A stretch of 20,242 nt of DNA from Anaerolineae bacterium (GCA_016926595.1 JAFGOG010000328.1:1-20242), one strand, 5' to 3'; positions 7,394 to 15,911 are shown, counted from the stretch's first letter. Numbers and translations: made by a program. Notes: generated from the letters alone by a model not told the origin.

Positions 7394-7813
7394 ATGGCAG
7401 TTGCTTCACATTGCATCAAGGAAAGACGGCAGCAGTTTGGCAACCGCGCGATGTGGGGAATATTGTGTGTCCTCGTCGCGTTCGGTCTGTTAGGGTGGAT
7501 CTATCTTTCTCAGGCCAGTTATGTCACCGTGACGGGCCGGCGCGTGCAAGACCTGGAAACAGAGCAGGCGCGCCTGCAAAAGCAAAACCAGCAATTGATC
7601 CGCGAGATTGCCGAGATGCAATCGGTTGAACGACTGGCTGTCAGGGCCGAGGCGCTTGGATTTGTCCCAATCGTGGTCGATGATGTCAAATTCCTGGTCA
7701 TGGCAGAGCCTGCGGAGACGGATATCTTGCTTGCAGGTACCCCGCCCACGAGCAGTTGGTGGCAAAGAATGACAGACCAGTTTTTGGCCTGGTCTCAAGC
7801 AGTGCCACAATAA
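7394..7813 (+). CDS. FtsL/DivIC-like septum formation initiator protein
   Basis: The 139-aa product is a bitopic membrane protein. It has a basic N-terminus, one membrane helix (about residues 20-40), a coiled coil of heptads (about 50-76; LETEQARLQKQNQQLIREI), and then ERLAVRAEALGFVP. This layout matches FtsL and DivIC/FtsB, which stabilise the divisome through the coiled coil. The pattern of the post-coil motif and the position after mraZ favour FtsL. AAAGGA lies 7 bases before the ATG. The C-terminal 40 aa are loosely conserved and Ser/Trp-rich. A hairpin terminator follows 18 bases after the stop, so no ftsI or mur genes follow here. Confidence 0.75.
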   Translation: MAVASHCIKERRQQFGNRAMWGILCVLVAFGLLGWIYLSQASYVTVTGRRVQDLETEQARLQKQNQQLIREIAEMQSVERLAVRAEALGFVPIVVDDVKFLVMAEPAETDILLAGTPPTSSWWQRMTDQFLAWSQAVPQ

Positions 7814-7830
7814 GCCACAACACGACCGTA

Positions 7831-7870
7831 AACACTGGGCGACGGATGCTTGCCCGCCGTCCAGTGTTTT
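7831..7870 (+). terminator. Hairpin terminator after the mraZ/ftsL-like pair
   Basis: Arms AACACTGG (7831-7838) and CCAGTGTT (7861-7868) are continued inward by ACGG (7842-7845) and CCGT (7857-7860), with a 3-base bulge. The stem ends in TTTT. The T-run is short, but position and stem strength fit a factor-independent terminator. Confidence 0.7.
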
Positions 7871-7972
7871 CCCCGGCAGAGGAACCATCCGCTTAACGTT
7901 TGCAGACCGCTCGACCGCCACACGCCGCTCTACTGCCACGTTCAGCGCAATCACTTGTACCAACAGCGCAGT

Positions 7973-8001
7973 TTGCCACCCCAACAGGCCTATGATAGAA
8001 T
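7973..8001 (+). promoter_or_regulatory. Promoter of the subtilase gene
   Basis: A -35 box TTGCCA (7973-7978) is followed after 17 bases by TAGAAT (7996-8001), preceded by TGA (extended -10). The predicted start near 8008 lies downstream of the in-frame ATG at 8000 and supports ATG 8042. The rest of 7871-7972 shows nothing I can name. Confidence 0.6.
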
Positions 8002-8041
8002 GCCTGCACAAGTGGGCCACACTGTGACTGGAAAAGACAAC

Positions 8042-9907
8042 ATGAGACAACAACAGATCGGGCCCTGGGCCCGGTTCAGAATACGGCCAGCCTGGCTTGT
8101 CCTGTGGGTGATCGTCCTGTGTTGGCCCCTGGACAGCGCCTCGGGCGCGTTGTCGCCGGCCCCCAGCCTGACCGACGATCTCGGCGCCGGCCCATCTCGT
8201 CCGGTCAAGATCTCGCCCTGGGTGCTCGACCAGGTGGCCGATGGCCGCTGGACCGACTTTCTGGTCATCCTGTCCGCGCAGGCGGATCTGCGTCCTGCCG
8301 CCACCCTGGTTGGAAAGCAGGTCAAGGGCCGCTTTGTCCGCGAAACGTTATGGGCGCAAGCGCAACACAGCCAGGCCGCGCTGCGCGCCTGGCTCGACGC
8401 CCGAGCCGTGCCTTATCGCGCCTTTTACATCGTCAACCTGATCCACGTCCTACGCGGCGATCGAGCGCTGCTGGATGCCCTGGCCGCCCGGCCTGACGTG
8501 GCCCGCATCGAAGCCAACCCGCGCATCTATCACGCCCGGCTCCAACCCGCCGCCGGACCGCAGCCGCAGGCACGCGGCGCGGTCGAGTGGAACATCGCTC
8601 ACGTGGGCGCCCCCCAGGTGTGGGCCATGGGGTACACCGGGCAAGGGATCGTGATCGGCGGGCAGGATACCGGCTACGACTGGGACCACCCGGCCTTGAT
8701 CGCGCCATACCGGGGTTGGGATGGCAGCACTGCCCATCATGACGGCAACTGGCACGACGCGATCCACACCGGCGGTGGGAACTGCGGCCCAGATGCAGCC
8801 GAACCATGCGATGACGACGGACACGGCACGATCACCATGGGTATCGCCGTGGGCGACGACCGGGCAGGCAACCAGATCGGCGTGGCTCCCGGCGCGCGCT
8901 GGATCGGCTGTCGCAACATGGACCAGGGATTTGGCACCCCGGCGACCTATCTGGAGTGCTTTGAGTTTTTCCTGGCCCCCTACCCGGTCGGCGGCGCCCC
9001 GGCCGAAGGCGATCCCGACCTGGCGCCCGACGTGACCAATAACTCGTGGGACTGCCCGCCCTTTGAGGGCTGCTCGTGGGACATCTTGCAGGCAGCGGTT
9101 GAGGCGCAGCGCGCAGCGGGGATCATGACCGTCGTCTCGGCGGGAAATCGGGGCTCGGCGTGCGGCACGATCAACGCACCGCCGGCGATCTATGACGCCG
9201 CTTACACGGTTGGCGCGACCGACGGCAGCGACACGATCGCCAGCTTTAGCGGCCGCGGCCCGGTCAGTGTGGACGGCTCGAACCGCCTCAAGCCGGATAT
9301 CGCCGCCCCGGGAGTCAACATCCGCTCCAGCGCCTCCGGAGGCGGCTACTGGGGCTTTGCACAGGGCACCTCGATGTCCAGCCCCCACGTCGCCGGGACG
9401 GTGGCCTTGATCTGGTCGGCCCAACCGGCGCTGCGCAACCAGATCGGGGAAACGGAGGCGATCCTCAACGCCGCCGCGGTGCCCCTCGGCAGCACACAAT
9501 GCGGCGATTTGCCGGGCAGCGTGCCCAACAACGTCTACGGCTGGGGACGCCTGGATGCGCTGGCGGCAGTCAACCTGGCGTTGGACGACACCGTTTGCTG
9601 GCCCGTGTCGGGCGTCGATTTCAGCGTCGACCCGCCACGGCCGACGGTGGGTGACCAAGTCACCTTTAGCGCCGCGGTGAGCGCCGGCAGCCGGCCGATC
9701 ACCTACACCTGGAACTTTGACGGCGACCTGGTGGGCAGCGGGCCCGTCGTCACCCGCACTTTTGCAGCCACGACGACACCCCGTGACTACACCGTCACCC
9801 TGACCGCAGCCAACAGGTGCCCCAGCGAGGAGACGATGGCCCGCCCGATCACCGTCGTGCCCCACACAGCTTACCTGCCGATCGTGCCGTGCGACTGCGG
9901 GCCTTGA
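8042..9907 (+). CDS. Secreted subtilisin-like serine protease (S8) with PKD-like domain
   Basis: The 621-aa product starts with a signal peptide (basic MRQQQIGPWARFRIRP, then hydrophobic AWLVLWVIVLCWPL). A propeptide-like region to about residue 170 contains ARPDVARIEANPRIY, an inhibitor-type pro-domain end. The catalytic triad is D209 (GGQDTGYD), H261 (DDDGHGTITMG) and S444 (GTSMSSPHVAG). N369 in VVSAGNRG is the oxyanion Asn. NNSW and several Cys follow family patterns. Residues of about 525-600 (VGDQVTFSAAV, then ITYTWNFDGDLVGSG) form a PKD-like domain. The chain ends with AYLPIV, common at the end of Chloroflexota secreted proteins. Start 8042 has GGAAAAGA upstream and fits the promoter at 7973. 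All key residues are present, so it should be active outside the cell. Confidence 0.92.
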   Translation: MRQQQIGPWARFRIRPAWLVLWVIVLCWPLDSASGALSPAPSLTDDLGAGPSRPVKISPWVLDQVADGRWTDFLVILSAQADLRPAATLVGKQVKGRFVRETLWAQAQHSQAALRAWLDARAVPYRAFYIVNLIHVLRGDRALLDALAARPDVARIEANPRIYHARLQPAAGPQPQARGAVEWNIAHVGAPQVWAMGYTGQGIVIGGQDTGYDWDHPALIAPYRGWDGSTAHHDGNWHDAIHTGGGNCGPDAAEPCDDDGHGTITMGIAVGDDRAGNQIGVAPGARWIGCRNMDQGFGTPATYLECFEFFLAPYPVGGAPAEGDPDLAPDVTNNSWDCPPFEGCSWDILQAAVEAQRAAGIMTVVSAGNRGSACGTINAPPAIYDAAYTVGATDGSDTIASFSGRGPVSVDGSNRLKPDIAAPGVNIRSSASGGGYWGFAQGTSMSSPHVAGTVALIWSAQPALRNQIGETEAILNAAAVPLGSTQCGDLPGSVPNNVYGWGRLDALAAVNLALDDTVCWPVSGVDFSVDPPRPTVGDQVTFSAAVSAGSRPITYTWNFDGDLVGSGPVVTRTFAATTTPRDYTVTLTAANRCPSEETMARPITVVPHTAYLPIVPCDCGP

Positions 9908-9946
9908 GTCCTGGCACAGACCTCATTCAAGCCAAGGAGAATGACA

Positions 9947-10432
9947 ATGAACCTGCACATCCGATCAGCTACCGACCAGGATACCGATGCGATCGTCGAA
10001 CTATCGTTGTTGGCCTGGGAGCCCATCTTTTGTTCCTGGAGGCAGGTATTGGGCCCCCAGATCTATCCCCTCGCCTATCCAGACTGGCGCAAGAGCCAGG
10101 GCGAAGGTGTGGAAAAAGCGGTCAGTAACACGGAAAAATACCACACCCTGGTGGCCGAAGTGGACGGCACGGTTGCCGGGTTTCTGGTCTACGAACTGAA
10201 AGAACAAGTGGCCACCGGAGAGGTGCAACTGCTGGCCGTGCATCCCGATTACCAAAACCAGGGCATCGGCACGCAACTGAATGTCACGGCGCTGCACAAG
10301 ATGAAAGCGGCGGGCATGAGATTGGCCGAGGTCGGCACAGGCGGCGACGAGGGGCACGCCCCAGCCAGGCGATCGTACGAAAAAGCCGGCTACACGCCCC
10401 TGCCCCTGGTCCGCTATTACCAGGATCTATAG
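9947..10432 (+). CDS. GNAT-family N-acetyltransferase
   Basis: The 161-aa product is a single GNAT domain, which moves an acetyl group from acetyl-CoA to an amine. Motif A, VQLLAVHPDYQNQGIGTQLN, carries the QxxGxG pyrophosphate-binding loop, and the end ARRSYEKAGYTPL is the usual motif B region. I chose ATG 9947 because AAGGAG is 7 bases upstream; the ATG at 9941 would leave only 1 base. The substrate cannot be told. The stop lies 3 bases before the deaminase start, so the two genes are almost surely co-transcribed, possibly from the subtilase promoter since only 39 bases separate them from it. Confidence 0.87.
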   Translation: MNLHIRSATDQDTDAIVELSLLAWEPIFCSWRQVLGPQIYPLAYPDWRKSQGEGVEKAVSNTEKYHTLVAEVDGTVAGFLVYELKEQVATGEVQLLAVHPDYQNQGIGTQLNVTALHKMKAAGMRLAEVGTGGDEGHAPARRSYEKAGYTPLPLVRYYQDL

Positions 10433-10435
10433 GCC

Positions 10436-10945
10436 ATGCGCAAGACCCAATCCCCCGCGTATTTCATGCGCCAGGCGCTGACCCTGGCGGCCGAGGCCCT
10501 CGAGCAGGGCGAATTTCCCATCGCCGCCGTCGTGGTTCTCGACGAAGAAATCATCGCCCAGGGAACGGCCTCGGAGCAACGCGAGAAACGCTACCTGGGC
10601 CACGCCGAGCTGATCGCGCTGGAACAAGCCGACCGGCAGGGGCTGTCGTTCGCCCAACGCCACGAAGCCAGGCTGTTCACCACCCTCGAGCCGTGCCTGA
10701 TGTGCATGGGGGCGGCGATGTCCTTCTTTTTGGGTGAGCTGTATTATGCGCTGGCGTCGCCCGGCGATGGCGCGGTCAACCTAGCCCAAGGGTGGGACAG
10801 AAAAAAAGAGGACATACCCGGCTATCAACTGCCCACCATCCATGGCGGGCTGCTGCGCGAGGAAAGCATCCGGCTTTTTGAACAATACGTGGCGCTGCAA
10901 CCACCAGGTCCCATGCGCGCGTGGGCAGAGAGCCTGACACGATAG
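10436..10945 (+). CDS. Nucleoside/nucleotide deaminase of the cytidine deaminase superfamily
   Basis: The 169-aa product has the zinc-dependent deaminase signature. The HAE motif is LGHAELIAL, with H56 binding zinc and E58 as proton shuttle. The PCxxC motif is LEPCLMCMGAAM (C87, C90). It is shaped like the TadA/guanine-deaminase branch, but after the second motif it lacks the usual TadA 'DPKaGa' run and has DGAVNLAQGWDRKKED instead. The tail GGLLREESIRLFEQY resembles a group of uncharacterised nucleoside deaminases. The substrate is therefore open (free nucleoside, base or tRNA). It directly follows the GNAT gene and is followed by a strong terminator. Confidence 0.85.
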   Translation: MRKTQSPAYFMRQALTLAAEALEQGEFPIAAVVVLDEEIIAQGTASEQREKRYLGHAELIALEQADRQGLSFAQRHEARLFTTLEPCLMCMGAAMSFFLGELYYALASPGDGAVNLAQGWDRKKEDIPGYQLPTIHGGLLREESIRLFEQYVALQPPGPMRAWAESLTR

Positions 10946-10965
10946 CGTGCACAGCAGCTTTCCAG

Positions 10966-10997
10966 GCCGCCGCGCAACCGGCGGCTCTTGTTTTTCT
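10966..10997 (+). terminator. Rho-independent terminator after the deaminase gene
   Basis: Arms GCCGCCG (10966-10972) and CGGCGGC (10979-10985) enclose a 6-base loop, followed by TCTTGTTTTTCTT. It lies 21 bases after the stop and closes the subtilase-GNAT-deaminase run. Confidence 0.85.
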
Positions 10998-11046
10998 TCC
11001 ACTGAAATCCATCTGCCAAAAGCTGACAAGAGTCCTATCGTGTGTA

Positions 11047-11208
11047 TGGGAATCCCTGTATAAGGACATGGTCACGGCGCTGCCGGATCAGGTCACCCGC
11101 ATCAAGGCGACCTTTGACCTGCCCGGACGCTGCGTGTGGCACTGCCACATCCTGTCTCACGAGGATCACGAGATGATGCGCGTGCTGCACGTCGGCCCCG
11201 GCGCCTAG
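11047..11208 (+). pseudogene. C-terminal remnant of a multicopper oxidase
   Basis: An open frame reads YKDMVTALPDQVTRIKATFD, then GRCVWHCHILSHEDHEMMRV and ends at a TAG (11206-11208). WHCHILSHEDHEMM is the hallmark C-terminal copper-binding motif of multicopper oxidases (laccase/bilirubin oxidase type): HCH bridges the trinuclear and type 1 sites, and the final Met is a type 1 ligand. Only about 50 residues remain; the upstream domains and the other His motifs are absent. The region upstream (10998-11046) has no similar sense. It is a decayed or truncated gene, not a functional enzyme. Confidence 0.75.
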
Positions 11209-11340
11209 CGCGCCCGAGTCGGCGCCTGATCCGCACCCGACCGCGCAGCATGTGGCGCCATCGCGGGGGGGGGAAAGCGGCTCAGTCTGGGGATTGGGCC
11301 AGCCAACCGCAGGTGGCTCCGAATAAAAGCTAAACGGTAG

Positions 11341-11372
11341 AGCGGCATCGAGATATCTCGGTGCCGCTTTTT
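11341..11372 (+). terminator. Strong hairpin terminator between convergent units
   Basis: AGCGGCA (11341-11347) pairs with TGCCGCT (11362-11368), and inner CGAGAT/ATCTCG (11349-11360) extends the stem across one T/G mismatch. TTTTT follows. The T-run abuts the stop codon (11372-11374) of the minus-strand BTAD gene. The matching A-run on that strand precedes the stem, so it mainly stops plus-strand transcripts. Confidence 0.8.
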
Positions 11373-14300
11373 CAGTGTTTCAAGGCTTCCCACTCGGCCA
11401 CGAGCTCGCGGTTGGCCGCCACATTCTCCAGGTAAGAACGGCGCAGCGCCTCGTCGTCGATCTTGGCTGCGCGTTCCTGGAGCAGCCGGTAGCCCGCGTC
11501 CAGGACGCCCTGCGCGCGCGGGTCGCCGTTGGCACACAAGACGTGGTAGCAGGTCAGGTAAATGTGCAGAGGCTCCCATGTGCCCTCGAGCGTGGGGCGG
11601 GCCTCCAGGTAGCCCAAGATCGCTTCCACGTGAGCCATGGCCTCCGCCGGCTCCCCCTGGGCCAGCGCCACGCGGGCCAGGCCAGCCAGGGGATCGGGAG
11701 CCAGGTGATGCTGGCCGAACTGCTCGCGCAGAGCCAAGGCCTGCCGGTATGCAGCGGCCGCCCCGGTCCAGTCTTCCAGCGTGGCGAGCGCGTGGCCCAG
11801 GGCTAACAGGGCGGATGCCTGTTGGCCGAGATCCTCTGTGTGTTTTGCCTGGTCAAGCGCCTGCTGTGCGCAGGCGTGCGCAGCCTCGCCATCGCCCAGG
11901 TGATGGTAGAGCAGGCTTTGACAAGACTGCACCGTGGCCAACATGCCCGGACGATTAGAGTGGGCGGAATACACCTGTTCATAACACTCCCTGGCCCGAG
12001 GGTAGTCACCCAGCGTATGGCGGATCCAACCCAGGCCGAGCAGACCAAGTACCTCGGTCCAGCGGTCGCCGATCTCGCGCCAGATGCCTAGAGCCCCCTC
12101 CATGTGGCCAATAGCCGGCGCATAGTCGCCCTGGGATAGGAAGCCCATGCCAAGAGCCAACATCGCCCAGGCCGCCTCCCAGCGAGCGCCGGTCTCGCGA
12201 CAGAGACGCAGGCCCTGCTCGTGGTAAGCAATGTCGGCAGCATAGTCTCCCTGCTCCGCGCAAAGAAAGCCAAGGGTATTGAGCACCCGGCCCTCACCCC
12301 GGCGGTCGCCCAGGTCGCGATAGATGGACAGTGCCTGCTCATAGCAACGCTTGGCCGCAGCTTGGTCGAACCGCTTGGAGGCTATCATCCCGAGTTCACG
12401 CAGGCCGTCGGCCTCTACCGGCCGGTGGCCTGCCACGCGTGCGAGAGCCAGCGCCTGCTCAAACCGGCCCTCCTGCGTTTCAAGATCCTGGGAGCATCTG
12501 CCCCAGACGAGATAAGCCTCCGCCGCGATGCCCAGGTCCTGGTCCGCCCGGGCAAGGTGGATGGCGCGTTCAGCGGCGGCGCTGGCTGCGGCGTTGTCCC
12601 GCATCCGCTGGCTATAGTTCGCCTCACGCAAGGCGACCTCGGCCAGCCTGCGGGTCCCTTGCTGCCCATCGTCCTCTCGAGCAAGGAGTTCGGCGGCCTG
12701 CCTGAGCGCCTCAAGGTCACGACCCTGCGCCTCTCGCAGGGCCTGCACGTTGTACACACGCTCGCGAGCGAGGGTGAGGAGATAGCGGACTTGCAGATCG
12801 TCTACCGGCGCCAGCGCCAACGCCCGAGACAGGTAGCCGATCGCCTCCTCGTTGGCGTACTGGGCCGCCGCCCGCTTCCCGACCCGGTGCAGGTAGGCGA
12901 CGGCGCGCTCCCTTTCCCCGGCCTGCTCCCAATGGTGGGCCAGCAGCCCGAGCTGCTCCTCGATGCGCTCAGGGTAGAGCTGCTCCAGCGCTTCGGCGAC
13001 CTGGCGGTGGGCAGCCCGGCGCTCCCGCTTGAGCAGGTTGGCATAGGCCGCCTCCTGGGTCAAGACGTGCTTGAAGGCATACTCGCGCTCGGGCAGCCGC
13101 GCCCGGGTGCGGATCAGCTGGGCGCGTTCCAGGGCGACGAGCTGGGCGTCGAGGGCCCGCCTTCCCTCTCCCGCAGACGGGAGAGGGGAGATGATCGCAG
13201 CAAGGATAGGATAGGCAAAGATGCGCCCGATGACCGAGGCCAGCTGCAGGACGCGCTTGCTCTCCCCCGGCAGGCGGTCGATGCGCGCGCTCAATACCCC
13301 GTGCAGCGTGCCGGGGATGGGGATGTCGCCCACCTCCCGCGTCGCCCGCCAGTGCCCGGACGTCTCGTCGTGGACCACGACCTCTTCATCGATCAGGGAA
13401 CGCAGGATCTCTTCGACGAAAAAGGGGTTGCCCTCGGCGCGATCGAGGATGCGTTGCCGCAGCTCGGGGAGTAGATCCTCGACGTGCAGCAGGTTACCAA
13501 CCAGCGTGGCGCCGGCCGAGGGAGAGAGTGGTTCGAGCGCCAGGTCGGTGTGACCGTGGGCATGGTCACGCGCGGCACGTTCCTTGATCTGCCAACAGCC
13601 GTGCGCCCTTTCGGGACGAAAGACGCAGATCAGGAGCAGGGCGGCACGATCGATCAGGGGCAGCAGTTGCTCGAGCAGCGCCAGCGACGTGGCGTCGGCC
13701 CAGTGCAGATCCTCGCAAACCACAACCAGCTGGCCTTTTTCCGCCGCGCACGACAGCAGCGTCTCTACGGCGCTAAAGGTGAGGAAGCGTTGGCTCTCGG
13801 CGTCGAGGCCGCGCAGCTTCGCCTCGGCCTCCTCCTCCAGCGCCAGGCCCATCATCCGCCCCAGGTAAGGGTAAACCTCGTCGCTGCCGTCCGGGCACAG
13901 GGCGCGCACCCGTTCGCGCAGCGTTTGGCGCACGTCGACCGCCGGGACGTCGAGGGCCAGGCCCAACCAGTCGCGCAGCATGTCCAGCCAGAGGTGATAG
14001 GCGCTGCCGGTCGCGTAGGAGAGACAGCGGCCCTCGATCCACTGAAGCGTTGAAGGTTGAAAGTCAAACCTTGCAAGCTGCTTGCGCAGTTCGGCCACCA
14101 GGCGCGACTTGCCGATGCCGGCCTCGCCGACGACGGTGACGATGCCGCCGATGCCGGACCGGAGGCGTGCGATCGCTTGCTCTAGCGCGTCAAGCTCTTT
14201 GTCCCGGCCCACCAGCGGCGATGCCAGCCCCTCGATGCCCCGTCTCTTGCCGGGCATCGCCCTGCGCTTGAGCGGGCGGTAGGCGGCTACCGGCTCGCCG

Positions 14301-15853
14301 TACCCCTTGACGGCGATGCCGCCCATCGACTGCCACTCGAAGGCTTGTTCAACCAGACGGTAGGTATGCTCGCCGACCAGCACCGTTCCCGGCTCGGCCG
14401 CCGATTCCAGCCGTGAGGCCAGGGCGATGGTCCGTCCCATGGCCGTGGTCGCGCCGTGCTGGAAGGCTTCGCCCACGTGGGTCGCAATCACCTCCCCCGT
14501 GCTCAGCCCCACCCGCAGCAGCAGATCGATCGGATATTCTGTATCCGCCCCGTCGCTCTCGGCGAGTTCGGCCGCGTAGCGTTTGATCGCCTCCCGCATG
14601 GCCAAGGCGGCCAAGACAGCGCGCTCGGCGTCGTCCTCGTGTGCCGTGGACAGGCCGAAAAAGGCGACCAGCCCATCGCCTTCGTAGCGGTCGATCTCGC
14701 CGCCATAGCGATGGATCTCGGCGCTCAGGATCTCAAGGGCATGGCTCATGATCTCGACCCAGTCTTCGGTGTCGATCTGTCCTGCCAGGGCGGTGGCGCC
14801 TTTGACGTCGGAAAACAGGGCCGTGATCACCCGGCGCTCGCCCTCCAGCCCTCCCTGCATCCCGCCTTCGGCAGGCTCAGGACGGGCCTGCGGCGGGAAG
14901 GATACAGGGGGAGGCGTGAACACGATCTGTTGGGCGTCAGAGGGTGTTGAGTGCGCCTGTGTCTCGCGCGATATGGGAATCGCGCCTACGTCTACAACCA
15001 GTGGCGTGCTCTCCGGTTCGGGCGCCGACTGGAGTGGCGGTGCCAGGTCACCGTTGCGGATGCGTTGATAAAGCCGCTGCGTCTCTTGGCCCGGCTCGAC
15101 GCCCAATTCCTCTTTCAGCGCGCGACAGCAGGCCTCGTACTGAGCCAGGGCGGCGCCGCGCTGCCCGCTCAAGGCCAGCAAGCGCATCAGGTCGCCGTGC
15201 GCCTGCTCTTGCCAAGGCGCTAACGCTATCCGGCGCCGGGCCGTGTCGCACGCGCGGCGGCGATCCCCGCGCCGCTCGTACTCCCCGGTCAGCCAGTGCA
15301 GCGCGTCCAGCACCTGCGCTTCGAGCCGCTCGCGGATCAGCAGCGCCCAGTCCTCAAAGGCGGAGCTGTCCTCCACCGAGAACCCTTCCAGGAACGGACC
15401 TCGGTAGAGGGCCACCGCTTCCTCCAGGCGCCGGGCGGCCCCTGCTCCCTGCCGGTCGCCCGCTACCAAGCGGTTGAACGTCGCTACGTCGAGCCAACAG
15501 TCGCTCTCTATATTGAACTGGACCGTCTCTCGCGTGATCAGCAACACCGGCTGCTCCCTGGTCTCTCCCACATGGGGGGTGTCGCGATCCGGCGATGGCG
15601 CACGATCACCGATCGCCTGGCGCAGTTTGGAGAGGGCGTTGCGCAGGTTGGTGCGCGCCGACTGCTCGGGCCAGTCGGGCCATAACAGACCGGCCAGGCT
15701 CTCGCGGCGGTGCGCGATCGCCTCCGGTCGCCGGCGATCGGCTTCCACAGCCAGGTAAGCGAGCAGCGCGCGGACTTTGCTCAGGGCGGCGACGGGGGCG
15801 CCTTCCAATTCGATCTCAAAGGAACCCAACAAAGAGATTGTCAAACGGGGCAT
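11372..15853 (-). CDS. BTAD regulator fused to class III cyclase-like domain, AAA ATPase and TPR repeats
   Basis: The 1493-aa product opens with a winged-helix/BTAD module (about residues 1-265; ISLLGSFEIELEGAPVAALS, then LLWPDWPEQSARTNLRNALS). After a linker comes a class III nucleotidyl cyclase-like domain (about 340-520): RRVITALFSDVKGATALAG with a metal Asp, then RYEGDGLVAFFG with the second. An ATPase follows (GLASPLVGRDKELDALEQAI; Walker A GEAGIGKSR near 574; Walker B LVVVCEDLHWADA near 706). TPR repeats run from about 1000 to the end. Two expected catalytic cyclase residues are replaced (see findings), so it may bind rather than make cyclic nucleotides. GGAGAGGA lies upstream of the ATG. 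Two palindromic repeats are embedded in frame. It diverges from the 72-aa gene. Confidence 0.88.
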   Translation of the reverse strand: MPRLTISLLGSFEIELEGAPVAALSKVRALLAYLAVEADRRRPEAIAHRRESLAGLLWPDWPEQSARTNLRNALSKLRQAIGDRAPSPDRDTPHVGETREQPVLLITRETVQFNIESDCWLDVATFNRLVAGDRQGAGAARRLEEAVALYRGPFLEGFSVEDSSAFEDWALLIRERLEAQVLDALHWLTGEYERRGDRRRACDTARRRIALAPWQEQAHGDLMRLLALSGQRGAALAQYEACCRALKEELGVEPGQETQRLYQRIRNGDLAPPLQSAPEPESTPLVVDVGAIPISRETQAHSTPSDAQQIVFTPPPVSFPPQARPEPAEGGMQGGLEGERRVITALFSDVKGATALAGQIDTEDWVEIMSHALEILSAEIHRYGGEIDRYEGDGLVAFFGLSTAHEDDAERAVLAALAMREAIKRYAAELAESDGADTEYPIDLLLRVGLSTGEVIATHVGEAFQHGATTAMGRTIALASRLESAAEPGTVLVGEHTYRLVEQAFEWQSMGGIAVKGYGEPVAAYRPLKRRAMPGKRRGIEGLASPLVGRDKELDALEQAIARLRSGIGGIVTVVGEAGIGKSRLVAELRKQLARFDFQPSTLQWIEGRCLSYATGSAYHLWLDMLRDWLGLALDVPAVDVRQTLRERVRALCPDGSDEVYPYLGRMMGLALEEEAEAKLRGLDAESQRFLTFSAVETLLSCAAEKGQLVVVCEDLHWADATSLALLEQLLPLIDRAALLLICVFRPERAHGCWQIKERAARDHAHGHTDLALEPLSPSAGATLVGNLLHVEDLLPELRQRILDRAEGNPFFVEEILRSLIDEEVVVHDETSGHWRATREVGDIPIPGTLHGVLSARIDRLPGESKRVLQLASVIGRIFAYPILAAIISPLPSAGEGRRALDAQLVALERAQLIRTRARLPEREYAFKHVLTQEAAYANLLKRERRAAHRQVAEALEQLYPERIEEQLGLLAHHWEQAGERERAVAYLHRVGKRAAAQYANEEAIGYLSRALALAPVDDLQVRYLLTLARERVYNVQALREAQGRDLEALRQAAELLAREDDGQQGTRRLAEVALREANYSQRMRDNAAASAAAERAIHLARADQDLGIAAEAYLVWGRCSQDLETQEGRFEQALALARVAGHRPVEADGLRELGMIASKRFDQAAAKRCYEQALSIYRDLGDRRGEGRVLNTLGFLCAEQGDYAADIAYHEQGLRLCRETGARWEAAWAMLALGMGFLSQGDYAPAIGHMEGALGIWREIGDRWTEVLGLLGLGWIRHTLGDYPRARECYEQVYSAHSNRPGMLATVQSCQSLLYHHLGDGEAAHACAQQALDQAKHTEDLGQQASALLALGHALATLEDWTGAAAAYRQALALREQFGQHHLAPDPLAGLARVALAQGEPAEAMAHVEAILGYLEARPTLEGTWEPLHIYLTCYHVLCANGDPRAQGVLDAGYRLLQERAAKIDDEALRRSYLENVAANRELVAEWEALKH
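13164..13187. repeat. Palindromic repeat embedded in frame in the ATPase part of BTAD regulator 2
   Basis: CCCTCTCCCG (13164-13173) and CGGGAGAGGG (13178-13187) form a perfect 10-bp stem with a 4-base loop. On the minus strand it encodes SPLPSAGEGRR, an insertion-like stretch between AAII and ALDAQLVALE. Dispersed palindromes translated as 'PLPSxGEG' are, from general knowledge, common between and within bacterial genes. I infer an inserted dispersed repeat. Confidence 0.6.
14861..14897. repeat. Palindromic repeat in the BTAD-cyclase linker of BTAD regulator 2
   Basis: CCCGCC (14861-14866) pairs with GGCGGG (14892-14897), and GCAGGC (14871-14876) with GCCTGC (14886-14891), giving a 12-bp stem with one 4-base bulge and a 9-base loop. 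On the minus strand it reads ARPEPAEGG. The core TTCGGCAGGCTCAGGAC resembles a dispersed repeat often read as 'PEPVEG' in many bacterial genomes (inference). The linker is where such an insertion would be tolerated. Confidence 0.55.
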
Positions 15854-15911
15854 CGGCCATCCTCTCCAGTGCTCTTGGCGTGACTCGGCCTAAATGAGCG
15901 TTTCTCTCCCT

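Noticed and set aside
7850..8041. N-terminal extension of the subtilase to 7850 or to ATG 8000
   Set aside because: It overlaps the terminator and promoter; ATG 8042 starts a proper signal peptide.
8450..9865. 471-codon open frame on the minus strand opposite the subtilase
   Set aside because: It lies wholly antisense to a gene with all catalytic motifs, has no recognisable domain, and long antisense frames are expected in GC-rich coding DNA.
10921..11046. N-terminal half of the open frame containing the multicopper oxidase motif
   Set aside because: It overlaps the deaminase end and its terminator and shows no oxidase sense, so only the last 50 codons are kept as a remnant.
12221..13474. 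417-codon plus-strand frame within BTAD regulator 2
   Set aside because: Antisense to a well-supported ATPase/TPR region, no domain or start signal.
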